64,000 nucleotides of DNA from UBA6168 sp041741095 (lineage in GTDB: Bacteria; Bacteroidota; Bacteroidia; Chitinophagales; Saprospiraceae), in assembly GCA_041741095.1 (NCBI GenBank), contig JBGSKQ010000018.1:60726-124725 (forward strand), read 5' to 3'. Shown one piece after another: positions 26,622 to 35,656 of the stretch. The position numbers and the translations under genes were made by a program. The stretch's first letter is position 1; each line of letters opens with the position of its first letter. Under the pieces are notes generated by a model. The model was not told the DNA's origin. It searched no databases and saw only the letters and a list, made by a program, of their open reading frames with translations.

Positions 26622-27017
26622 TTATGCTATTTTAATAGCGCAATTATATTGCCCATTATTTTGTTCCAAATAATCCAGCTTTAAGACCACGCTATCCACT
26701 TTGTCATTTTGTAAACGCTTGAAAATCAATTGGTTTTGGGTTTTTTCTTCTTGAAAAATGTCAACGTCAACAGGCATGAATAACTTGTCGTTTTGATCGC
26801 TTGATTGCAGGCATAATTTATTTTCTGTTTGAATTAATTGAAATACCATAGCGTTCTGCCCATGCAGGATTAAATCATATTCACCCGTATATTTGTCCAA
26901 GCTGTTTGGGTTGTTTTTAGCATTTATTGATAAATTCAGTTTGGGCAGCAAGAAGGCCGACAAGGAAGCAAATGCACTGGTAATGAATTGGCGGCGATGA
27001 GGTTTTATAATATTCAT
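26622..27017 (-). CDS. Small exported protein with DUF3471-like fold
   Basis: 131 residues from the ATG giving 'MNIIKPHRRQFITSAFASL', placing a twin-arginine-like 'RRQFITS' followed by a hydrophobic stretch near the N-terminus; an ATG six codons upstream is possible. The rest ('KYTGEYDL...VFQLIQTENKLCLQ...') resembles the C-terminal beta-rich DUF3471 domain often found after serine hydrolases. That assignment rests on pattern only. No catalytic residues are visible. Convergent with pyrD. Function unknown. Confidence 0.65.
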   Translation of the reverse strand: MNIIKPHRRQFITSAFASLSAFLLPKLNLSINAKNNPNSLDKYTGEYDLILHGQNAMVFQLIQTENKLCLQSSDQNDKLFMPVDVDIFQEEKTQNQLIFKRLQNDKVDSVVLKLDYLEQNNGQYNCAIKIA

Positions 27018-27152
27018 AGGCGGGATTTTGGTCAATTAGGAATTTGGTTGATGGTCAATGATTTTACAAAGTTATCGGTTTATCATTACTTTTTCCAGCA
27101 TTTTTTCAACCGTCTCTTTTCCACTGCTTATGCTTTGCGGTAAACGGAAGGG

Positions 27153-27238
27153 GGACTAAGATGACACCTCAAAAGGGCCACTGAAACTTGTGAGTATTGG
27201 CAATTCTCAGCGGTCCTTTTGAGATGTCACCTTAGTCC
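27153..27238 (-). terminator. Long imperfect hairpin downstream of the 1818-residue surface protein
   Basis: Two 32-nt arms (27153-27184 and 27207-27238) separated by 22 nt, with four differences. On the minus-strand transcript three of the four become G-U wobbles, against one on the plus strand, so the structure appears kept for minus-strand RNA, 3' of the surface-protein gene. There is no strong U-run, so a stability hairpin or small mobile repeat is also possible. Confidence 0.55.
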
Positions 27239-27296
27239 GGGTGGCAATGTCTGTCAGTTAAAATATTTCACTGCATAGATTTCCCATTCTTCGGGT

Positions 27297-30200
27297 TTAA
27301 AATTTAGAAACGACCAATTTCCTCGTCTGCGCCCGACCCTTGTGGATGACGGAAACGAGGTAGAGGCCATCTTTGAAGTTTTCTTTTTGTAGATCTATCG
27401 GGAAAATGCTTTCCTCTACAGTAATAAAGTGCTGCTGGTAAACTACTTGACCAAAGGCATTGGTAACCAAAAGGTCAATCTCTTTGCCCATGAATTTTTC
27501 CAAATAAATTTGAACTTGCCTATCAGCCGGGTTGGGCATGATTTCAAAATTGCTAATTTCAGCTAAATTGACATATTGTATGGATGAATAAGCAAAAGTA
27601 CCATCCATCAGTTCAAATTTAATCTGGTAATAATTGTCGCCCGGTAAAGGAGAATCATCTATTTTTTGAAAATGGTCGGCCTGATTGGCTTTTAAATTAG
27701 TTCCAGTCATTTTAATATACGGCATGAATTCAATTCCATTTTGTGAGCGCTCTATGCTCATGGACACGACATCTTGTTCAAATATGGCCAACCAATCCAG
27801 GGAAACTGCCCGGTTTTGCAAAACAGCGCTGAAGTTCGTGGCCCTTTCACCTGTGCCGTTGTTCATGGCAGGAGAAATGGTGATAATATGGACAAGCTCA
27901 TTGTTGTTTTCACAGGCTTCGGATACTTGGTTTAATTGGTCAGCCTTGAATATCAAATATTTTGTCCCATTCCAACCATTCGAAGGTATTACAATTGATT
28001 TTGAAAAAGATTTGGTAGCCCCTGCGCCAATATTATTTGTATTGGCAAACCAGGAATTGGGGCTGTAATCACTGCCACTAATAACGGGATCATTGGAAAG
28101 GTACCACCTCACCCGGTTGGTACCAGCGGTGGCCGTCCCCTGGTTTTTGATGAAACCAGAAACGTTGATTGTTTGCCCCGCTATAACAGTTGATGGAGCG
28201 TTGACAGCATTTACAATTAAATCTGGGCCAGTAATATTATCAATTTGGCCATCGCAATTGTCGTCAATATTGTTGCATATTTCCACTGCACCGGGTTTAA
28301 TGGCGGCATTTGCATCATTGCAATCAAGCTTATTGTTCACATATCCCCAGGGTTGAAAACATTGTATAAGTGCCACATTTTGATTGCCATATCCATCACC
28401 GTCGGCATCGGCATACCAGGTAGTACCAGCGCCTTCGTCTATTTGCCCGTCGCAGTCGTCATCTTGCCAATTGCATATTTCCGTCGCACCGGGATGGATA
28501 TTTGCGTTCCAATCATGGCAGTCACCGGGTTGCGTGGCGCTGTTGGCTGGGGCTGTGCAAAAAGTTCCGAGATAATATTGCCCATAAGCATCATGGTCGT
28601 TGTCCGACCAATAGGAAAGGAAGGTCAGGCCTTCGTCCGCTTGTCCGTTGCAGTTGTTGTCAAATCCATCGCATAATTCGGCTGCGCCAGGATGTATGGT
28701 TGAATTGTTGTCGTTACAGTCACCACCCACGGCCACGTAGCCCCAAGGGGCGAAGCAAGTAATGATGAAAATATTGGAATTCCCATACCCATCACCATCT
28801 GAATCTAAATAAAATACCGACCCCACACCTTCATCAAACTGCCCGTCGCAGTCATCGTCCAACCAATTGCAAATTTCCATTGCACCTGGGTGTACGGCAG
28901 CATTCCAATCATTGCAGTCGCCAGGTTGTGTTGCGGTATTGGGCGGCGGAGTACAATACGATCCAAGCGGATATTCTCCATAGCCATCGTGATCGTTGTC
29001 CGACCAGTATGGGAGAAATGTCAGGCCATCATCCACCAAGCCATTACAGTTATTATCAAATCCGTCGCAAATTTCTGGCGCATTGGGATATATATTGGGA
29101 ATGTTGTCGTTGCAATCCAAGTTGTTTTCTACAAAACCTGGCGGAGAGAAGCATGAAACTGTGGAAATACTTGGATTTCCAAAGCCATCTCCGTCTCCGT
29201 CCACATAATATATATTTTGTACGCCCTCATCAATTTGGCCATTGCAATTATCGTCCTGCCAATTGCAGGTTTCCATCGCATTTGGATGAATATTGGGGTT
29301 CCAGTCATTGCAATCTCCAGCCTGTGGAGTGGCGTTGGCGGGCGGTACACAGAATATTCCCAATGAATATCCGCCGTAGCCGTCTCCATCATTATCAGAC
29401 CAATATTCCAATAATATTACCCCTTCATCAATCTGGCCGTCGCAATTGTCGTCCACTCCGTTGCAGACTTCTGTTGCGGCGGGATTAATCCCGCCGGTAC
29501 TGTCGTCGCAATCGCCGTCGTTTGGCACATAACCTACTGGCTGAGAGCAATCTATTTGTGAAACGAATGGGTCGCCAAAGCCGTCGCCATCGTTGTCGGC
29601 GTACCAAATTTGAGCAGAAACCCCTTCGTCAACCTGGCCGTCGCAATTGTCGTCGAGGCCGTTGCAGGTTTCTGTTGCGGCGGGATTAATCCCGCCGGTA
29701 CTGTCGTCGCAATCCAGGTTGTTCCAAACAGCCCCTGGCACTGGGTTGCACGAATAATTGGGCAGTGAATTATTATCCCCAAATCCATCATTGTCATTAT
29801 CCGGATAATAGGCAATTAATTCCAATCCCTCATCTATTTGCCCGTTGCAATTGTCATCTGTATTATTGCATATTTCATCGGTTCCAGGATAAATGAGCAT
29901 ATTATTGTCGTTGCAATCATCATTATTGCCCACATAAGCAAAAGGAACTTCGCACTGCAATTGAGATAGGCTGGGATTGCCAAAACCATCGCCATCCGCA
30001 TCGGCATACCAAATCAAATCCGGTTCCAATACAACCTCTGCATTGGCCAAAACCGTGCAGCCATTTACATCGGTAATTGTGCCAGTATATATGCCAGCCG
30101 GAAGGTCGTACAAGTCTTCCGATGTTTCATTGTTTGACCATAAAAAAGAATAGGGCGGAGTACCGCCAGACACTGTCAAATCAACTGTTCCATTATTGCT

Positions 30201-32753
30201 GCAATCAGTGAAAGTTGCTAACGCAACAGCCTCAAGAAAGGCAGGAGGGGAGGGCAAAATTATATCTGCCTCATCCGAGCATCCTTTTTCATCTTTAGCC
30301 ATAATAGTGATCAAGCTGCCAGGCGGAACAAACACTGGGAAAGTCCAAATTGGCCCGTGAAATTCAGGCAAAGGAAGGGTGCTGATTTCATAAATATAAT
30401 TGCCGGAGGAAGTGCCGCCGCCAGTAACCTCAACCCTGATGGAATCTGGGTCACCAGGCGTGCAAGCTGGTTTGAAATAAGAATTGGCAATTATTTCTTC
30501 AATGCCTTTTGCGCTTGAAAAATCAGCAATGGTGCAGCCATGTCCATCTGTTATAATTGCATAATAAATAGTGTTTTGGTTATTGTAAGGCGGTGCGAGC
30601 GTAATAATAGCAGTCGAATACGGCAAGGTTTGCGGAGGATTGGGCGGCAATTGTTCCTTCCATTCGTAGCTGAAAGACCCTGTTTGCTGAAGGCTGGCCT
30701 CAAAGGTCACCATGTCACCGAAACAGACGCCTCCATCATTGATTGTTCCTGATTTTTCGGTTCGGATGATATCCATGCTATATTGTGGGCTAATTGCCAC
30801 CGAAATCGTTTCTGAACCTGTGCATCCATTCGCATCTGTCACGACGACAGTTATTTCGACATCAATTGGATCGTTGGCGGTATTGTTGAAAACAGCGCCC
30901 GTGAAGGAGGCCGTATTGTCCGTAAAAACGGCGTTGGAGGCTGGGCTGGCCGACCAAAAATAACTGAAGGGTGGAGTGCCAGTATTGAAAATGATGTTTG
31001 CTCCAAACGCAAGGTCCCCGCTGTGACAAGTGGCGTCGTCGTTGGGGTTTCCAGAGGTGGGGAAGTTGTCTTGCAAAGTTATTTCAGTGACAGCAGGCGG
31101 GTTATTGCAGGCATCATAAGCCAGAATGACGGAATTGATGTTGTATATGATGCTCCATTGGTTCGTATTAATAGGCAAAATAGCTGCATTGAATGTGCCG
31201 CTAATAGTTCCGCCCGCAGTGAGAATGGTAAAAGTTTGGCCGTTGGATGGGGTGAAGCCATTTGCCAGAGTTACTTCCAATATACCATTCAATAAAATAT
31301 TGCCGTTTGAATGGAGCAGATCGTTGCCACTGCTGCCCAATTCGATTTGGATCTTTCCATTTCCGACATTGAGATCAGGGTTAATAGTAAAGGTTTCGAT
31401 GCTGTTGATTCCGGGCGACCAAGTGCCTGTATTTGTAAAAGCACCGTTTATATTGAGATTATTCACGCCCCTGAGGGTGCCAATATTGGTAAAATTGGAA
31501 CTAATGGTAGGGTTGTTTAATGATGTTACTTCAAAAATTCCCAGATTTTCAAAATGGCCGATCCCATTGATAGAGAAGCCTGTGTTCAGAAGGTTTTCGG
31601 TAAAAACGCTGCCTGGCATATTGCGCAGCAAAGCACCGTTTTGGAGGTCAATATTGCCGAGATTCCAGGTGCAGTTGCCGTACATTTCCAGCGTGGCACC
31701 GTTTATAGTTTTGGTAGAAAGGCTTTGTGGTGGCATAATGACCAACCCATTTGCACTCAAAGTAAAACTACCCGAAATGGTACCGACATTGAAAGCAAGG
31801 TTTTGCACCGTGAAGTTGCCATTACTTTGGAATGAAGGAAGTGATGTACCGTTTGCTGAAAAATAATTGATTGTTAAATTACCAAGCGTGGAAGGATCGG
31901 AATTTATAAAAATCACATTCGCCCCACTGACGGACATATCTCCGGCATTTAATGCATCATGAAATGTTGTGGTCGTGGGAACGGGAAAACCACTTCCAAC
32001 TGTGGTTGCGCTGATATTAAAATCAAGGGTGTTGGCAAAATTACAGCCACTGCCAAAGGTTGTGGTCAAGGCTGAACAGGCGATGTTGCCTGTTCCACTG
32101 AACGTAGCATTGCCTATATTAAAGTTGTTCGTATTGCCAGAAAAACCGATAGTACCATTTACTTGATAGTCACCCCCATTGATGGTGAAATTTCCGCCCG
32201 ACGGGGCAAAAGTGCTGCCAGCAGCTATGCTTACTGTGCCATTATTGGTGAATTGGCATGATAAGGTACTGAGAGATTGAGTAATGGCATAAGTGCCATC
32301 GTTTAAAAATATTCCTGTGGCACCTGTTATTCCATTACCATTGCCGTCAAGGTTAGTCAAGGTCTGTCCTGTTGCGTTGCGAAGTGTGGCGTTGTTCAAA
32401 ATCAAGGTTCCTTTGATAGTTCCGCCTCCATTCATATTGATGGTACAGCCACCTAGAGTGTATTGGAATTCGGCAAACTCCGTGAGTCCAGATACATCGA
32501 GAGTATGCGGCCCAACGATAGCATTGCCTCCACACAAGATTTTCAAATAGCCCACACTTAAATCAGCTGTCAGCGTGATGGTTTGGGCGCAGCCTGCGAC
32601 TATCGCACTGTCGGCAGACATTGGTACTGTGCCGCAGCTCCAATTGGCTGGGTTATTCCAGTCGCCATTGCCTCCGAGCCAAGTACAGGTGGTAGCAAAA
32701 TTCAGGTTATTGAAAAATAGGAAAATGAGAATGAATAGGGGAGTCTTTTTCAT
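27297..32753 (-). CDS. Large T9SS-secreted surface protein with nine metal-binding-type repeats and CARDB domain
   Basis: 1818 residues. Signal peptide at the N-terminus ('LFILIFLFFNNLNFATTC'). The N-terminal ~550 residues are Asn/Thr/Gly-rich and beta-helix-like. Next come PKD/SprB-like segments ('GTPPFSYFWSAS', 'SGGTPPYSFLWSN'). Then nine ~65-residue repeats of the MopE/PF11617 'putative metal-binding motif' type, pattern D-x-D-x-DG(F/Y)G ... DC(N/D)D ... HPGA.E.C(N/D)..DD(N/D)C(N/D)G..DEG. A CARDB-like adhesion domain follows ('PDLIVNAVNAPSTVIAGQ'), then a C-terminal T9SS sorting domain ('EIMPNPADRQVQIYL', end 'KLVVSKF'). Likely exported through Sec and T9SS and attached to or released from the surface. 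Calcium binding by the Asp-rich repeats is inferred from the family. The repeats alternate in type, which shows expansion by dimer duplication. Confidence 0.93.
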   Translation of the reverse strand: MKKTPLFILIFLFFNNLNFATTCTWLGGNGDWNNPANWSCGTVPMSADSAIVAGCAQTITLTADLSVGYLKILCGGNAIVGPHTLDVSGLTEFAEFQYTLGGCTINMNGGGTIKGTLILNNATLRNATGQTLTNLDGNGNGITGATGIFLNDGTYAITQSLSTLSCQFTNNGTVSIAAGSTFAPSGGNFTINGGDYQVNGTIGFSGNTNNFNIGNATFSGTGNIACSALTTTFGSGCNFANTLDFNISATTVGSGFPVPTTTTFHDALNAGDMSVSGANVIFINSDPSTLGNLTINYFSANGTSLPSFQSNGNFTVQNLAFNVGTISGSFTLSANGLVIMPPQSLSTKTINGATLEMYGNCTWNLGNIDLQNGALLRNMPGSVFTENLLNTGFSINGIGHFENLGIFEVTSLNNPTISSNFTNIGTLRGVNNLNINGAFTNTGTWSPGINSIETFTINPDLNVGNGKIQIELGSSGNDLLHSNGNILLNGILEVTLANGFTPSNGQTFTILTAGGTISGTFNAAILPINTNQWSIIYNINSVILAYDACNNPPAVTEITLQDNFPTSGNPNDDATCHSGDLAFGANIIFNTGTPPFSYFWSASPASNAVFTDNTASFTGAVFNNTANDPIDVEITVVVTDANGCTGSETISVAISPQYSMDIIRTEKSGTINDGGVCFGDMVTFEASLQQTGSFSYEWKEQLPPNPPQTLPYSTAIITLAPPYNNQNTIYYAIITDGHGCTIADFSSAKGIEEIIANSYFKPACTPGDPDSIRVEVTGGGTSSGNYIYEISTLPLPEFHGPIWTFPVFVPPGSLITIMAKDEKGCSDEADIILPSPPAFLEAVALATFTDCSNNGTVDLTVSGGTPPYSFLWSNNETSEDLYDLPAGIYTGTITDVNGCTVLANAEVVLEPDLIWYADADGDGFGNPSLSQLQCEVPFAYVGNNDDCNDNNMLIYPGTDEICNNTDDNCNGQIDEGLELIAYYPDNDNDGFGDNNSLPNYSCNPVPGAVWNNLDCDDSTGGINPAATETCNGLDDNCDGQVDEGVSAQIWYADNDGDGFGDPFVSQIDCSQPVGYVPNDGDCDDSTGGINPAATEVCNGVDDNCDGQIDEGVILLEYWSDNDGDGYGGYSLGIFCVPPANATPQAGDCNDWNPNIHPNAMETCNWQDDNCNGQIDEGVQNIYYVDGDGDGFGNPSISTVSCFSPPGFVENNLDCNDNIPNIYPNAPEICDGFDNNCNGLVDDGLTFLPYWSDNDHDGYGEYPLGSYCTPPPNTATQPGDCNDWNAAVHPGAMEICNWLDDDCDGQFDEGVGSVFYLDSDGDGYGNSNIFIITCFAPWGYVAVGGDCNDNNSTIHPGAAELCDGFDNNCNGQADEGLTFLSYWSDNDHDAYGQYYLGTFCTAPANSATQPGDCHDWNANIHPGATEICNWQDDDCDGQIDEGAGTTWYADADGDGYGNQNVALIQCFQPWGYVNNKLDCNDANAAIKPGAVEICNNIDDNCDGQIDNITGPDLIVNAVNAPSTVIAGQTINVSGFIKNQGTATAGTNRVRWYLSNDPVISGSDYSPNSWFANTNNIGAGATKSFSKSIVIPSNGWNGTKYLIFKADQLNQVSEACENNNELVHIITISPAMNNGTGERATNFSAVLQNRAVSLDWLAIFEQDVVSMSIERSQNGIEFMPYIKMTGTNLKANQADHFQKIDDSPLPGDNYYQIKFELMDGTFAYSSIQYVNLAEISNFEIMPNPADRQVQIYLEKFMGKEIDLLVTNAFGQVVYQQHFITVEESIFPIDLQKENFKDGLYLVSVIHKGRAQTRKLVVSKF

Positions 32754-32883
32754 GGTGTTGGTTAATTGATAGAATATTATTTGAAGTGTTTATTTGTGCA
32801 GTAAATAAATCTACTTAGGACGATAGTACTTTGTAGGTACCAGTCACAGGAAAAATCTCTCAGCTTTCTGTGTAAGACAAAGT

Positions 32884-34044
32884 CTATTGGACGATAATTT
32901 TTTGCCAATACCTCCCTTCATTGACTTGCAATTCAAGGAAGTACATTCCGGACGGCAGTTGTCCAATATTGATACGATTTTCGTTTGAGTTCAACGTCGC
33001 TTTCAGGCAAGCCCGCCCGGCAGGGTCAAAGATAGTAATGTTTTTTCGGATGGTGGTGGAATTGTTGGGGAAATGTACAAGTAAATAGTCCGAGGTTGGA
33101 TTGGGGAAAATTTTAAAATCACCAAAGTTCAACTGCTCGGAAGTACTGTTCGTGGTTGGTAAACTATGTTTTAGGAAAAATAGCCATATTTCTTGGTCGG
33201 CTATGATATCTTGGTTTGTAAAGGCTCCTGGATTGCCTGGCCATGTATGACCACCTCCAATTATTTTAAACAATTCAACCGATGTGTTATCGGCGCAATT
33301 TTGATATTTGTACTTTATAACTGTACTTCCATCCGAAGTGTTCGTATTAGGCAGTTCTGATACTATTGGTACTACATCGCACTGGTTGTTTCCAATCCAA
33401 AGGTTAATCACTGAGTCAACAGGTGATAATGAAATACTTGCAAACGAACCTCCATTGTATGGAACAACAGGATCCATTGTTCCGTGAATTTCCACGATGG
33501 GAACTGCCCGGCTGGGGTTGCAAGAAGGTAGCCTCAAAGTGCCAATTGAACCGCCTACTGAAGCAATTGCAGCAATTCTATTACCGAGTCTGCAAGCTAA
33601 ATCGTAGCCCATAAATCCACCATTACTGAAACCGACAGAATAAATTCGGGTTGTATCAATAGTGTATTGATTTAATAATGTATCAATCAGGTTAGAAACG
33701 AAGAGTACATCATCTACTGAACTTGTATCGAAATTATTCCAAGCTTGTCCATAATTTGGAGGAAGGGCCGTACCAATTGTACCGTTAGGGGTAACTAAAA
33801 TAAAATTGGCGGAGTCTGCAACGTTTTTGAATTTAGTATAATTTTCAAAAGCAGCGGCAGTATTGCCGACCCCATGAAAATGAAAGACCAAGGGCCTCGC
33901 TGTCAATCCATCATATATTGTAGGAACATACACCTTGAAAGTGCGCAATATGCCACCACTCCATATAGTGTCAAGGTAGTTTTGCTGCGAAATTAGATGT
34001 GCCTGAAAAGCAAAAAATATAAATGCAAATAGTATTTTTTTCAT
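32884..34044 (-). CDS. Secreted PHB depolymerase/feruloyl esterase-like hydrolase with T9SS domain
   Basis: 386 residues. Signal peptide at ~1-20. An alpha/beta-hydrolase of the LpqC / esterase-PHB depolymerase family: oxyanion region 'PLVFHFHGVG' (~51-60), nucleophile Ser140 in 'GFSNGG', Asp191 in 'HGTMDPVVP', His266 in 'GGGHTWPG'. All three catalytic residues are present, so it is probably an active secreted esterase on a polyester, feruloyl or acetyl ester; the substrate cannot be told. The C-terminal ~80 residues are a T9SS sorting domain ('FKIFPNPTSDYLLVHFP', 'LPSGMYFLELQV'). Same strand as three other exported proteins. Confidence 0.92.
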   Translation of the reverse strand: MKKILFAFIFFAFQAHLISQQNYLDTIWSGGILRTFKVYVPTIYDGLTARPLVFHFHGVGNTAAAFENYTKFKNVADSANFILVTPNGTIGTALPPNYGQAWNNFDTSSVDDVLFVSNLIDTLLNQYTIDTTRIYSVGFSNGGFMGYDLACRLGNRIAAIASVGGSIGTLRLPSCNPSRAVPIVEIHGTMDPVVPYNGGSFASISLSPVDSVINLWIGNNQCDVVPIVSELPNTNTSDGSTVIKYKYQNCADNTSVELFKIIGGGHTWPGNPGAFTNQDIIADQEIWLFFLKHSLPTTNSTSEQLNFGDFKIFPNPTSDYLLVHFPNNSTTIRKNITIFDPAGRACLKATLNSNENRINIGQLPSGMYFLELQVNEGRYWQKIIVQ

Positions 34045-34129
34045 GGTGAGAATTGTTTGATTTATGACCTACACATACTCTTATATTGTAGGACTATTAT
34101 TGTGGTTTAAATGCCCAATTGTACTCCAC

Positions 34130-34168
34130 ACTAATATGTTTTCTCGATATTCGGGGAAACCTATTAGC
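34130..34168. mobile_element. MITE-like element, copy C (core deleted)
   Basis: 39 bp: ACTAATATGTTTTC...GGGGAAACCTATTAGC with only a CGATATTCGG centre left. Flanks resemble the TATACT-type ends of the full copies. It lies between the esterase and kelch genes. Confidence 0.7.
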
Positions 34169-34197
34169 ACCAAGTATAGTATGCCGCTATTAGTAGA

Positions 34198-35604
34198 TCA
34201 ATTAATTATTACCAATCTCCCCAAGTAATACTTCTCTCCGGCAGTTGCTTTTATTAAATAAATACCCGAAGGCAAAATCCCCACATTAATGCTGCTGTTA
34301 TCGCTTTTTATAGTGGTTTTTAAGCAAATTCGACCTGAAATATTTGAAATTGTAACGTCAGCATCTTTCCAATATGGATTATCTTGTGTGCCATGGATTG
34401 TAATAATCTCGCTGGCAGGATTAGGATAAAAGTCGAAACCGCTTCTCTTTTCCACAGAATTATCGGCAGACAGGCAATCATCAGTCACTGTATATATTTC
34501 AACACTCCCTGTGAAAGCATTTTGCTCTGGCCGCCATCCAGCACCCACAGCTATTTTATTTTCCCATGCTGCGCCCGCATGGGCAATGCGGTTGGTATTC
34601 AGGGAGGCAAATTGGCTCAGTTGGCCCGTCGTTGCATCAAAAACATCTACCACCTTGGAAGACTCGTCGAGGAAGAAAGTGGCGGCGTTGCAGTTGCCAC
34701 CACCTGCAAAATATGCCTTGTTGCAGGCAACGGCAGCGGCCATGTAGCACCTCGGTGCTGACAAGGCAGCGGTGGACCATTGACCCGTTCCGGTATTCAG
34801 AATGTCAACAATATCGTATTTGTACCCTACATCAGATGAACCACCGGCCGCCAGCAAATATTTATCAACCGCTACTACTGAGAGGGCAGACCGGGGAACA
34901 GAAATCGTGTCTTCCGTCCAAATGTTTCCATCATAAATATCAACTTTATTTGTGGACTCGCCTGTCAATATATTAAGCGCCCCACCGCAGAAATAGACCT
35001 TGCCGTTGATGGTAGCTGCCCCCAAGTCGCCTTTGGGCTCGGACAGATGGGACATGGTTTTCCATTCCCCGGTTCCAGTATCATATATTTCGACAACATC
35101 AGAAGATTGTAATTGCCCATTTTGGAAAATATAGCCCCCTGCAAACAAAATAGAATCGCCAAGCACCCCAGCAATCCCAGCTCCTCTTGGGATGGTCAAA
35201 TGAATAGTTGGCTCAAATTCTCCAGTAGCCGTATTAAACACGTCAATTTCTGAAAACATCTGATATGCCGTGCTATTGTTTAACCATTTATATCCTCCTG
35301 CAAAGTAAAGTTTGCCTTTATGGGCAATTGTCATCATGCCTCCCCTTCCAACCGATAAATTTTTGTAACTTAATTGGTTTGTGGCCAAATCCAGTATCTG
35401 CATTTTTTGGTTTGCAACCGAAATGCTTTGTATCCCTCCGGCAAAATACACCTTGCCTTCCCAAGCCACTGCGCTATTGTAAAAACTGGCGGCGATGGTG
35501 GAGCTTTGAGTCCATTGGCCGATACCATCTGGATGCAATAAATTAAAAAGAAAGATAAAGGAAAAAATCTTTTTGGAAAAATTAAGTGTTTTATTGATTT
35601 TCAT
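34198..35604 (-). CDS. Secreted kelch-repeat protein with T9SS domain
   Basis: 468 residues. A signal peptide at ~1-30 ends near 'GIGQW'. Seven kelch-type repeats can be followed through residues ~40-385, each with 'G(K/S)(V/L)YF(A/C)GG' and a later 'DI(L/Y)' plus 'TGxW' pattern ('GKVYFAGGIQS', 'GKLYFAGGYKW', 'DSILFAGGYIF', 'GKVYFCGGALN', 'KYLLAAGGSSD', 'NKAYFAGGGNC', 'NKIAVGAGWRP'), enough for one complete beta-propeller. The C-terminal ~80 residues form a T9SS sorting domain ('FDFYPNPASEIITIHG', 'GILPSGIYLIKA'). Propellers of this type usually bind carbohydrates or proteins; the ligand here is unknown. Confidence 0.92.
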   Translation of the reverse strand: MKINKTLNFSKKIFSFIFLFNLLHPDGIGQWTQSSTIAASFYNSAVAWEGKVYFAGGIQSISVANQKMQILDLATNQLSYKNLSVGRGGMMTIAHKGKLYFAGGYKWLNNSTAYQMFSEIDVFNTATGEFEPTIHLTIPRGAGIAGVLGDSILFAGGYIFQNGQLQSSDVVEIYDTGTGEWKTMSHLSEPKGDLGAATINGKVYFCGGALNILTGESTNKVDIYDGNIWTEDTISVPRSALSVVAVDKYLLAAGGSSDVGYKYDIVDILNTGTGQWSTAALSAPRCYMAAAVACNKAYFAGGGNCNAATFFLDESSKVVDVFDATTGQLSQFASLNTNRIAHAGAAWENKIAVGAGWRPEQNAFTGSVEIYTVTDDCLSADNSVEKRSGFDFYPNPASEIITIHGTQDNPYWKDADVTISNISGRICLKTTIKSDNSSINVGILPSGIYLIKATAGEKYYLGRLVIIN

Positions 35605-35656
35605 GGTTGTTATTGATTATTTTCTATCTGTTCAGATTTTCCGTTTTTTGTTCACT

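Noticed and set aside
28200..30000. Tandem DNA repeats as a mobile or CRISPR structure
   Set aside because: The periodicity (~195 bp) is explained by nine protein repeats of about 65 residues in one intact gene.
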